NCBI GenBank assembly: GCA_945866505.1
Contig: CAMBHH010000052.1
Span: 1 to 18,039, forward strand
Origin: Flavobacterium psychrophilum
GTDB taxonomy: Bacteria; Bacteroidota; Bacteroidia; Flavobacteriales; Flavobacteriaceae
Direction: 5' to 3'
DNA: 18,039 nt
This document shows, one piece after another, positions 6,114 to 13,899 of the stretch (positions within the stretch are counted from its first letter, which is position 1; every line of letters begins with the position of its first letter). The translations under genes and the position numbers were made by a program. The notes beneath the pieces were generated by a model. The model was given only the letters and a program-made list of their open reading frames with translations, searched no databases and was not told the DNA's origin.

Positions 6114-8870
6114 TTGATCTATCAAAAAACAAGCCATATTTTTACAAAAATAGCATTAAAACCTTTGAATACAAACTTATTTCATATCGTTTTATTATCA
6201 ATTTTCCTAACAATAGGATCTTGTAAAATATATTCACAAGATATATCCCCAAAAACAAAATTAATTCCAGGAAGTAAACAAAAAGAGACTACAACTACTA
6301 CTGCTCAAAATAAAAAAAAATCGACTGCAATTGTCAAAACGGAAACAGACACCATCAAAAAAGATAGTATTCTACCCAAAGCACTTCTTGAGGGAAAAAT
6401 AACATACAAGGCTACTGATTACGTGAAAATTGAGCAAAAGAAAAAGCTAATTACTTTATACAATAAAGCCGAATTGTACTATCAAGACACCGAACTAAAA
6501 GCGGGAATTATAGTTTTAAATTATGAAACAAACGAAGTTCTTGCAGGACGAATAAAAGATTCATTAGGAAAACCATCGCAATTTCCAAGTTTCAAACAAG
6601 GCGCAAATGTTGTCGAACCGGATTCGATACGTTTTAATTTCAAATCGAAAAAAGCCCTAATTTGGAATTCAAGAAGCGATCAAGGTGAATTTAAAGTCAA
6701 AGCTGTAGTAACAAAAAAAGAAAATGATTCGGTCTATTTCTTAAAAGGAGCACGTTTTACAACCTCTAAAGATGTTGACAATCCAGAATATTACTTCCAA
6801 ACCAATAAAGTAAAAATCATTCCTGGCAAAAAAGTTGTAACAGGCTTAACTAATATGGTGATTGCCAATGTCCCCACTCCTATTGCTTTACCGTTTGCTT
6901 TTTTTCCAATGAGTAAGGAAACAAGCGTTTCGGGGCTTCTGTTACCAAGTTATAATGATTCGAATAGTAGAGGATTTTCATTGCAGAATGGCGGCTACTA
7001 TTTTGCTCTAAGTGACAATTATGATTTAACAGTTTTGGGTGATTATTATACCAACGGAAGTTATGCAATGCGATTTGAAACTAATTATGCCAAACGATAC
7101 AGTTATAGAGGAAACTTAAACTTTAGATTTGAAAATTTAATTAATAGCGAACGAGGTTATCCGGATTATTCAAAACAAAGTATTTACAATTTGCAATGGT
7201 CGCATTCGAAGGATTCTAAGGGAAGTCCGAACTCTAGCTTTTCCGCATCAGTGAATATGGGAAGTAGCAAATACTTTCAACAGTCCATCAATCAAGCCAA
7301 TGTAGGATCCAATTTGAATAACACTTTGAGTTCATCGGTTTCCTATAGTAAAACATTTGCCGGAGCAATTGGTTCACGTTTGTCTCTGAGCGCCACACAT
7401 TCGCAAAATACCCAAACTTCTGAAATCCAAATGACTCTGCCTGATTTACAATACAGTGTAGATCGAATTTATCCTTTTGTAGGCAAAGACGGTATGAAAA
7501 AAGGGTTTTTCAAAAACATTAATTTACTTTATAATTTGGTAGGAAAAAACAGTTTTGTTACAACTGATTCCTTGTTTTTTTCCAAAGAGATGTTCGATAA
7601 TGCCAAATTGGGCGTACAACACAGTATTCCTTTAAGTACAAATTTTAAAGTTTTTAAATATTTCAGTGCTTCAACGGCTATGAATTACAATGAAGTTTGG
7701 ACTATAAAAACCATTCGAAGAAACTATGACAAAGATATAAATAAAGTAGTAGACCAAACCATTAATGGCTTTGATGCTTTCAGAACTTATAATTTCTCGA
7801 GTAGTTTAGGAACCACGATTTATGGAACCTTCAATTTTAAACCTGATAGTAAAATAAAATCCATAAGACACGTGATGCGACCTTCCCTTTCCTATGGTTA
7901 CACGCCTAGCTTCGAAAAATATTATGATACCTATGCTACGGATGGTAGCGGAACGATGACAAAAGACTATACACGCTTCGAAAATGGCGTTTTTGGCGCT
8001 CCAGGAATTAGCAATTCTAATATACTTGGTTTTGATTTAAGCAATACTTTCGAAGCTAAAATAACTGACTCAGATAGCACAAAAGTAGAGCCCAAAAAAA
8101 TAATGCTTCTTAATAATCTAAATCTTTCTACTAGTTACGATATCAATGCCAATGGAAAAACTTCACTTGCGTGGGCTCCAGTTCGTGTGAGCGGGGGAAC
8201 TCAATTTTTTAAAGACAAGTTGAATATGAACTTTGGCGCTACTTTAGATCCTTACGCAATCGACAATTCGGGAACTAGAATCAATGTTTATAATGTTAAT
8301 AATGGTGGCAGTTTGTTTAGAATGACCAGTGCCAATATGACTTTGAATTATTCGATTTCTAGCAAAGATTCTGAAAAAGATAAAAAAGATAAAAAAGATA
8401 AAAACAAAGAAGGCGAACGAAATGGTGGTCGTGATGACGATTTGTTTGGACGAAATACCGTGGACAACGTTCGAGGCAGAAGCCAATTTGACGATGAGGA
8501 AACCGATGAGGACAAAGATGTAATTGGCGAATTTTTTGCTTCAAAATTGCCTTGGGATATGACCTTTGCGTATTCGCTCACATACGGTAATAATAATAGG
8601 GAAAGTAAAATTACAGGAAATTCAATAATGGTTTCTGCCAATGGAGATTTAACCCCAAAATGGAAAGTTGGAGTTTCAACTGGTTATGATTTTGTTCAAA
8701 ATGGCGTTACTTATACCCAACTTCGTTTTGAAAGAGATTTATTGAGTTGGCGAATGGATTTCAACTGGCAACCCTTTGGAGATCAAGCCAACTGGAGTTT
8801 TTTTATAGGAATAAAATCAGGAATCTTGAGTGACATAAAATACGATAAACGAAGCATTAATAATAGGTAA
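6114..8870 (+). CDS. lptD: LPS-assembly outer-membrane protein LptD (Bacteroidota type)
   Basis: The outer-membrane translocon that inserts lipopolysaccharide into the outer leaflet. The longest frame has 918 residues and is usual in length for Bacteroidota LptD. An N-terminal hydrophobic signal (residues 22-41, HIVLLSIFLTIG) is followed by a Thr/Lys-rich linker. Then comes an OstA/LptA-like beta-jellyroll region (about 95-250), with KVVTGLTNMVIANVPTPIAL and PFAFFPM at its end, and a large C-terminal beta-barrel rich in alternating aromatic strands. A charged, low-complexity loop (750-805) interrupts the barrel. No ATG opens the frame: the upstream limit is a stop at 6102, and the first start codon is TTG at 6114. 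A second TTG at 6165 would give a cleaner signal peptide (MNTNLFHIVLL). It is read with ridA, 138 bp downstream. Confidence 0.9.
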   Translation: MIYQKTSHIFTKIALKPLNTNLFHIVLLSIFLTIGSCKIYSQDISPKTKLIPGSKQKETTTTTAQNKKKSTAIVKTETDTIKKDSILPKALLEGKITYKATDYVKIEQKKKLITLYNKAELYYQDTELKAGIIVLNYETNEVLAGRIKDSLGKPSQFPSFKQGANVVEPDSIRFNFKSKKALIWNSRSDQGEFKVKAVVTKKENDSVYFLKGARFTTSKDVDNPEYYFQTNKVKIIPGKKVVTGLTNMVIANVPTPIALPFAFFPMSKETSVSGLLLPSYNDSNSRGFSLQNGGYYFALSDNYDLTVLGDYYTNGSYAMRFETNYAKRYSYRGNLNFRFENLINSERGYPDYSKQSIYNLQWSHSKDSKGSPNSSFSASVNMGSSKYFQQSINQANVGSNLNNTLSSSVSYSKTFAGAIGSRLSLSATHSQNTQTSEIQMTLPDLQYSVDRIYPFVGKDGMKKGFFKNINLLYNLVGKNSFVTTDSLFFSKEMFDNAKLGVQHSIPLSTNFKVFKYFSASTAMNYNEVWTIKTIRRNYDKDINKVVDQTINGFDAFRTYNFSSSLGTTIYGTFNFKPDSKIKSIRHVMRPSLSYGYTPSFEKYYDTYATDGSGTMTKDYTRFENGVFGAPGISNSNILGFDLSNTFEAKITDSDSTKVEPKKIMLLNNLNLSTSYDINANGKTSLAWAPVRVSGGTQFFKDKLNMNFGATLDPYAIDNSGTRINVYNVNNGGSLFRMTSANMTLNYSISSKDSEKDKKDKKDKNKEGERNGGRDDDLFGRNTVDNVRGRSQFDDEETDEDKDVIGEFFASKLPWDMTFAYSLTYGNNNRESKITGNSIMVSANGDLTPKWKVGVSTGYDFVQNGVTYTQLRFERDLLSWRMDFNWQPFGDQANWSFFIGIKSGILSDIKYDKRSINNR
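8379..8405 (+). repeat. 9-bp tandem repeat inside lptD coding a Asp-Lys-Lys run
   Basis: Three copies of gataaaaaa (the last gataaaaac) at 8379-8387, 8388-8396 and 8397-8405 encode Asp-Lys-Lys triplets (residues 756-764). Because the unit is a multiple of three, changes in copy number would keep the frame. It lies in the charged loop that also holds acidic runs (DDD at about 776-778, DDEETDEDKD to about 803), so it probably faces the solvent and tolerates length change. Confidence 0.85.
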
Positions 8871-8890
8871 CTCTGTCGTGATTTCGAGCG

Positions 8891-8918
8891 CAAAATCTTA
8901 AACCTAAAATCTAATTTT
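8891..8918 (+). repeat. Degenerate heptamer tract upstream of ridA
   Basis: The segment reads caaaatc, ttaaacc, taaaatc, taatttt in 7-base steps. Its clearest unit, taaaatc, is the same heptamer, in the same orientation to the downstream gene, as the tract in front of the N-acetylglucosamine kinase gene. It lies about 90 bp upstream of the ridA ATG, so the position is less tight than in the other arrays. Match quality is low, and chance is possible in AT-rich DNA. Confidence 0.4.
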
Positions 8919-9008
8919 ATGAAATGAGCATAACCTAAAATTGGTTGCAAAAACCACTGAAGATATGCGAATTACATATGACCGATAAAAAGCAATAAAT
9001 AGCTAAAT

Positions 9009-9389
9009 ATGAAAAAAATAATTTTTACCGAAAATGCCCCAGCGCCAATTGGGCCATACAACCAAGCAGTTCTAATAGGAAACACGCTGTACACTTCTGG
9101 ACAAATATCTATAAATCCAGCAAATGGCGAATTGGTCACCTCCACCATTGAAGCCGAAACTCAACAAGTAATGGCAAACATGAAAGCGGTTCTCGAAGCA
9201 GCTGGAATGACCTTTGAAAATGTGGTAAAAACAACGATATTCATAATGAATATGGGGGATTTTGGAACAATAAATACAGTTTATGGTTCCTATTTCGACG
9301 AAAAAACGGCCCCGGCACGTGAAACGGTTCAGGTGGCAGGTTTACCAAAAAATGTAAATGTAGAAATTTCTATGATCGCAGTAATATAG
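9009..9389 (+). CDS. ridA: RidA family enamine/imine deaminase
   Basis: A 126-residue cytosolic protein of the YjgF/YER057c/UK114 family, full length for the family. RidA hydrolyses reactive 2-aminoacrylate and other enamine/imine intermediates released by PLP enzymes such as threonine dehydratase, yielding 2-keto acids and ammonia. The family signatures are present: GPYNQAV (15-21), LYTSGQI (27-33), and the C-terminal PARETVQVAGLPKNVNVEI, with Arg104 equivalent to the catalytic arginine (Arg105 in E. coli RidA). The cysteine that follows that arginine in E. coli (Cys107) is Thr106 here, a change seen in many active members. It lies 138 bp after lptD on the same strand; I know no functional link between the two, although the pairing appears common in flavobacteria. 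Confidence 0.95.
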   Translation: MKKIIFTENAPAPIGPYNQAVLIGNTLYTSGQISINPANGELVTSTIEAETQQVMANMKAVLEAAGMTFENVVKTTIFIMNMGDFGTINTVYGSYFDEKTAPARETVQVAGLPKNVNVEISMIAVI

Positions 9390-9446
9390 TACTCAATTAC
9401 AAATAAGGAATTCCAGAATTGAAAAGTGGATATTAAAGAAATGATT

Positions 9447-9497
9447 AAAAAGAAAAATACAAAGTAGCTAATTGTTGTAACGAATTGTTTTCTTTTT
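9447..9497. terminator. Possible bidirectional terminator between ridA and GH16
   Basis: The A-rich arm at 9447-9456 (aaaaagaaaa) is the exact complement of ttttcttttt at 9488-9497, across a 31-base loop. It sits between two convergent genes, where a shared terminator is expected, and each strand has a T-rich side. The stem has only two G-C pairs and the loop is long, so this is weak. Confidence 0.3.
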
Positions 9498-10356
9498 ATT
9501 GTATCGAATAAAATCTCACATATTCATATTCAGCAGAACTATTTTCTTGGTCTTTTCCGGTCCAATTTGCTGCAATAGCAGTAATCCATATATTTATATT
9601 GTCATGTTCAAACTGGGATGCTGGATATTCAGCAACATGAGTTATTTTACCGTCAACATAAAATGTGACTGTTTTTTCATTCCATTCAAACCCGTAGGTG
9701 TGCCAAATTCCAGCATCAAATAGCGGTATTGCGGTAATGTCATCGGGTGTTTTTGGTACTCGACCGAATTCTTTATCATCTGCTTTCCAAATAATGACGT
9801 GCTGTGTGAATTTATTGAGTGTGCTTTCGGCAAGATGATCGTGTGTACTCGCATTTTCATAACAATCAATTTCGGTTCTACGACTCTCCGGATAAGTGGT
9901 ACTCACTTCGCCTTTTGAATCTATTGCTGCAGCCATTGCCCAAAATGAGTGATGCCAACCTTCATCGGCTTGGCCGTCTTTATCGTCGTCCATTTTATCT
10001 CCTAAACGCGATTTTACTTCGTAATAACCATACTTGAATTGTTTTTTAGAAACAATCCCAGCGCCTGAAGCCATTTTGCCTTTCACTGGGTGAGTCAGTT
10101 CGTGTAAATTAAGTTTTAAAATCCCTCCTTTTTGGCTCACGTTTTCTCTTAATTGAACACTTCTGTGTTTTACGTCAGTGCGAAAAGCCCACATCGAAGT
10201 ATCGATGACTGAACCGTTAAATTCGTCATGCCAAATAAGTTTATAACCTGCTACCGGAATTGAATTTTTTGATTGTTTTTGAGCAAAGCAACAACTTATC
10301 CCAAGAAAAAAAAGTGTTAGAAAGGTAGAAGTTGGCTTTAAAGTAAAATTCCTCAT
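9496..10356 (-). CDS. Secreted family 16 glycoside hydrolase (GH16)
   Basis: A 286-residue protein with a signal peptide (about 1-25, ending CCFAQ) and one GH16 beta-sandwich domain reaching the C-terminus. GH16 enzymes are retaining endo-hydrolases of beta-1,3/1,4 glucans or of marine galactans. Catalytic residues lie in EIDCYE (162-167), matching the ExDxxE motif: Glu162 nucleophile, Asp164, Glu167 acid/base. Other family marks are LIWHDEFNG (40-48), the GYYEVKSRL strand (110-118), HHSFWAM (135-141) and WHTYGFEW. An unusual loop, DDDKDGQADE (123-132), has the spacing of a Ca-binding DxDxDG motif. Substrate cannot be settled from sequence: agarase/porphyranase-like and laminarinase-like assignments both remain open. 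No SusC/SusD, carbohydrate-binding module or type IX sorting tail is attached. Cys22 might be lipidated, but the -3 position is Gly, so a free secreted form is more likely. Confidence 0.92.
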   Translation of the reverse strand: MRNFTLKPTSTFLTLFFLGISCCFAQKQSKNSIPVAGYKLIWHDEFNGSVIDTSMWAFRTDVKHRSVQLRENVSQKGGILKLNLHELTHPVKGKMASGAGIVSKKQFKYGYYEVKSRLGDKMDDDKDGQADEGWHHSFWAMAAAIDSKGEVSTTYPESRRTEIDCYENASTHDHLAESTLNKFTQHVIIWKADDKEFGRVPKTPDDITAIPLFDAGIWHTYGFEWNEKTVTFYVDGKITHVAEYPASQFEHDNINIWITAIAANWTGKDQENSSAEYEYVRFYSIQ

Positions 10357-10645
10357 TTATGAATACTAATTTTGGTTTTCTTTCAACGACTGATTTGTTT
10401 TACAAATAATTCAAATTCTGAACTAAACATTTGGTTGATACTAGTTTATACTTAACTAGAAGTTGAAATTGGTACTGACTTTAAATAGCTTTAAAATTAT
10501 TTACCACTTCATCTATAAAAGAATTTATACTATACACCCGAGCAATTCCGAGAAGAAAAGTATTAAATTAAATAACTCACTACTAATTATTTACAAAATT
10601 ATTGACCTAGCGTCGAGATAAAACTGTCAAAATATGTTAATGATA
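10357..10645. other. 289-bp AT-rich intergenic gap with two inverted repeats upstream of GH16
   Basis: No reading frame or RNA gene is supported here. Two perfect 6-bp inverted repeats are visible: atttgt/acaaat (10393-10398 with 10402-10407, 3-base loop) and ctagtt/aactag (10441-10446 with 10454-10459, 7-base loop). They lie about 37 and 85 bp upstream of the GH16 start and could be operators. Inverted repeats of this size also arise by chance in AT-rich DNA. No convincing -33/-7 promoter pair was found. Confidence 0.35.
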
Positions 10646-11497
10646 TTATTTCTCTGAAATGTGGTAGGCTATTAATCCATCTATCGGTCGTCGCAAAACA
10701 TTTCCTAATTGCATTTCATATTTATCAAACATTATTTGCAATTCATCTTTGAGGTAAAAAGCGATGGAGCCTACAAAATGAACAGGAACTTCTTTGCAGT
10801 TATCATATTGTTGGATGTAGTTTTTGATAAAAGATTTCATTCCTTTGAAAATGATTTTTTTACAAAATTCGTGATCTTTGTTTTGAATAAGAAACTTGGC
10901 AAAAGTGGCTAAATAAGCATTTGGATTGGCTTCTTTGTATAATTTGTTCTTTATAAAATCAGGACTCAAATCGTACTCTTTTTCAAATTCTATTGCTAGT
11001 TCTTTTGGCATTTTATTGAAATAATACTTCCGAATTAATTCTTTTCCAAACACATTACCGCTGCAATCGTCCATTACAATATATCCTAGTGATTGTACTT
11101 TTTGATGTAATTCTTTGCCATCAAAAAAGCTACAATTTGAACCTGTTCCGAGAATGCTAACAATGGCTTGTTCCCCTTTTGGAGTGGTAGCAAAAACGGC
11201 TGCATAAGTATCTTCTTGAACATCAACAATGGCGTTTTTAAAATACTTTTGAAAAGCTTGCGAAAGCATAATTTTCATTCTATCTGTTCCGCAACCTGCT
11301 CCATAAAAGAAAAGATGGGTAGCTTTATCTTTGTTTTGTAGAATATCAAATTTATCGTTCAATCGCTCAATAATTTCATCTTCATCAAGAATTTCAGGAT
11401 TTAAACCTAATGTTCGCGTGGTAAATAATATTTTTCCATCCTCATCAATTGCTATCCAATCGGCTTTTGTTGAGCCACTATCAACTAATAATCTCAT
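10646..11497 (-). CDS. N-acetylglucosamine kinase, BadF/BadG/BcrA/BcrD family
   Basis: A 283-residue cytosolic sugar kinase of the ASKHA (actin/Hsp70-like) fold. It would phosphorylate free GlcNAc, or a related amino sugar such as MurNAc, with ATP; members of this family with either specificity are known. Visible motifs are the first phosphate loop DSGSTKADW (6-14), the second loop ILGTGSNCSFFDG (115-127) and VQEDTYAAV (93-101), whose Asp is a candidate catalytic base. Length matches Bacteroidota homologues annotated as N-acetylglucosamine kinase. The gene follows gapA but is cut off from it by an intrinsic terminator, so it should have its own promoter in the 124-bp gap. Feeding recycled cell-wall or chitin amino sugar toward glycolysis would fit its place beside pfkA-gapA; this is inference. 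Confidence 0.82.
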   Translation of the reverse strand: MRLLVDSGSTKADWIAIDEDGKILFTTRTLGLNPEILDEDEIIERLNDKFDILQNKDKATHLFFYGAGCGTDRMKIMLSQAFQKYFKNAIVDVQEDTYAAVFATTPKGEQAIVSILGTGSNCSFFDGKELHQKVQSLGYIVMDDCSGNVFGKELIRKYYFNKMPKELAIEFEKEYDLSPDFIKNKLYKEANPNAYLATFAKFLIQNKDHEFCKKIIFKGMKSFIKNYIQQYDNCKEVPVHFVGSIAFYLKDELQIMFDKYEMQLGNVLRRPIDGLIAYHISEK

Positions 11498-11507
11498 TTT
11501 AATTTAT

Positions 11508-11528
11508 GATTTTTGATTTTAGATTTTA
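11508..11528. repeat. Three heptamer repeats upstream of the N-acetylglucosamine kinase gene
   Basis: The units gattttt, gatttta and gatttta run head to tail at 11508-11528. On the minus strand they read taaaatc, taaaatc, aaaaatc and end ten bases before the ATG at 11497. This is the same placement as the arrays before the 160-residue gene and the CCG gene. Confidence 0.8.
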
Positions 11529-11569
11529 GAGTATGGTTCTAAAAGCTAAAAATGGTTAATGGTTTAGGC

Positions 11570-11605
11570 AAAAAAATCCCGCTAAAAATGAATCTAACGG
11601 GATTT
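11570..11605 (-). terminator. Intrinsic terminator after gapA
   Basis: On the minus strand the arms aaatcccgtta (11605-11595) and tagcgggattt (11584-11574) form an 11-bp stem with one G-U pair around a 10-base loop. A run of Ts follows (complement of the A tract 11570-11576). It begins 16 bases past the gapA stop codon. This is a textbook rho-independent terminator and closes the pfkA-gapA unit. Confidence 0.9.
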
Positions 11606-11621
11606 CGTTTTGTAAATATAA

Positions 11622-12638
<1,017 letters not shown>

Positions 12639-12642
12639 TTAG

Positions 12643-12664
12643 GCTTAAAGTTTCTACTTTAAGC
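12643..12664 (-). promoter_or_regulatory. Perfect hairpin in the pfkA-gapA gap, just upstream of gapA
   Basis: gcttaaag (12643-12650) and ctttaagc (12657-12664) form a perfect 8-bp inverted repeat with a 6-base loop, 16 bases before the gapA ATG at 12626. On the minus strand no T-run follows, so it is not a terminator. It could be a 5'-end stabilising or RNase processing structure raising gapA over pfkA, or a repressor site. Function is inferred from position only. Confidence 0.55.
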
Positions 12665-12704
12665 AGATTAATTAATTTATTATTATTTGGCGTAAGCCGT
12701 ACTT

Positions 12705-13694
12705 TTATACAGACATAATTTCTGAAACTCTTAGTAATTCTCTGTCTATTTCGGATTTTCCTTTGATGGCTTGCAATAAAGGTGTAAGGGATACTTTATC
12801 GTTCATCATTCCTACCATGTAATTAGATTTTCCTTCCATTAAACTCTCAACGGCTTTCACTCCTAATCTACTGGCTAATACTCTGTCGTAACAAGATGGC
12901 GCACCACCTCGTTGCATGTGCCCTAAAACAGAAACACGGATGTCATATTCAGGCAAATTAGCTTCGACATAATCCTTTAATTCGAATACATTTTTGCCAA
13001 TTTTGTCTCCTTCAGCAATGACAACAATACTGGATGATTTTCCAGATGCTTTACTTTTTTTGAGGGATTCCAGCAATCTTTCTAATCCTAATTCTGCCTC
13101 TGGAATAAGAATTTCCTCGGCTCCACCCCCAATTCCTGCATTCAAAGCAATATGGCCAGCGTCGCGACCCATAACTTCTACAAAAAATAATCGGTTGTGT
13201 GAACTTGCGGTATCTCGAATTTTATCAATACATTCCACTACTGTATTTAAAGCGGTATCGTATCCTAAGGTATGACTGGTGCCGAAAATATCATTATCAA
13301 TTGTACCAGGAATTCCCATTACGGGAAAGTTATACTCTTTATTAAAAATTTCTGCTCCAGTAAAACTACCATCACCACCTATTACCACCAAGCCATCAAT
13401 TCCGGCAACTACAAGATGCTCGTGAGCTTTTTTACGACCTTCAACAGTCATAAACTCTTTGGAACGAGCTGATTTTAAAATTGTACCTCCTTTGTTAATG
13501 ATATTGTGAACTGTTCTTGGTCCCATTGGAATAAAATCGCCTTCAATCATTCCCTGGTAACCTCTATAAATTCCTGCGCATTCTATATTGTGATAAGCAC
13601 ATGTTCGCACTACTGATCTTATAGCAGCATTCATTCCTGGAGAATCACCTCCGGAAGTTAACACACCTACTTTTTTTATTGTTTTAGACATCAT
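12705..13694 (-). CDS. pfkA: ATP-dependent 6-phosphofructokinase
   Basis: A 329-residue cytosolic glycolytic enzyme that phosphorylates fructose 6-phosphate to fructose 1,6-bisphosphate, the committed step. Motifs in order: SGGDSPGMNAAIR (14-26), GGDGSFTGA (106-114), PGTIDNDI (129-136) with catalytic Asp133, VEVMGRDAGHIAL (172-184) and LGHMQRGGAPS. The residue after GGD is Gly (Gly109) rather than Asp, which marks an ATP-using rather than a pyrophosphate-using enzyme. Two adjacent ATG codons open the frame; the second (residue 2) would serve as well. Length matches bacterial PfkA. It lies 205 bp downstream of tamB and is followed by gapA, forming a small glycolysis unit. Confidence 0.97.
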   Translation of the reverse strand: MMSKTIKKVGVLTSGGDSPGMNAAIRSVVRTCAYHNIECAGIYRGYQGMIEGDFIPMGPRTVHNIINKGGTILKSARSKEFMTVEGRKKAHEHLVVAGIDGLVVIGGDGSFTGAEIFNKEYNFPVMGIPGTIDNDIFGTSHTLGYDTALNTVVECIDKIRDTASSHNRLFFVEVMGRDAGHIALNAGIGGGAEEILIPEAELGLERLLESLKKSKASGKSSSIVVIAEGDKIGKNVFELKDYVEANLPEYDIRVSVLGHMQRGGAPSCYDRVLASRLGVKAVESLMEGKSNYMVGMMNDKVSLTPLLQAIKGKSEIDRELLRVSEIMSV

Positions 13695-13783
13695 TTAAGT
13701 AATTAAAGTGTAAATTTAATAAACATTCAGCAAATTTGAAGGTAAGTTTCTAATAAATTGGTAAAACACTGCAAATTCAAACG

Positions 13784-13796
13784 TTATCGTTGATAA
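13784..13796. promoter_or_regulatory. Palindrome upstream of pfkA, candidate operator
   Basis: ttatc (13784-13788) and gataa (13792-13796) form a perfect inverted repeat around gtt, about 90 bp before the pfkA start. Nearby are a 10-bp palindrome attgcgcaat (13805-13814) and a 9-bp stem at 13833-13856. Three dyads in 75 bp of non-coding DNA may mark a control region for pfkA-gapA. Each alone is short enough to be chance, and I recognise no regulator's site. Confidence 0.3.
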
Positions 13797-13899
13797 GTTA
13801 CTTAATTGCGCAATAATTATATATCCCCTTTTTAGGTGAAACTTAAATTTTACCTAGTCTTTATTTAGCAAAAAATGCAACTGAAATTTACGCACTGAA

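Noticed and set aside
8348..8641. Ser/Leu-rich open frame on the minus strand inside lptD
   Set aside because: It is the reverse of a biased, charged coding stretch of lptD and shows no independent coding signal.
10548..10562. Repeated ccgag motif in the NAGK-GH16 gap considered as a terminator stem
   Set aside because: The two copies are direct, not inverted, so they cannot pair.
13833..13856. Stem-loop as a terminator for tamB
   Set aside because: On the minus strand the stem has a mismatch and is followed by A and G residues, not T.
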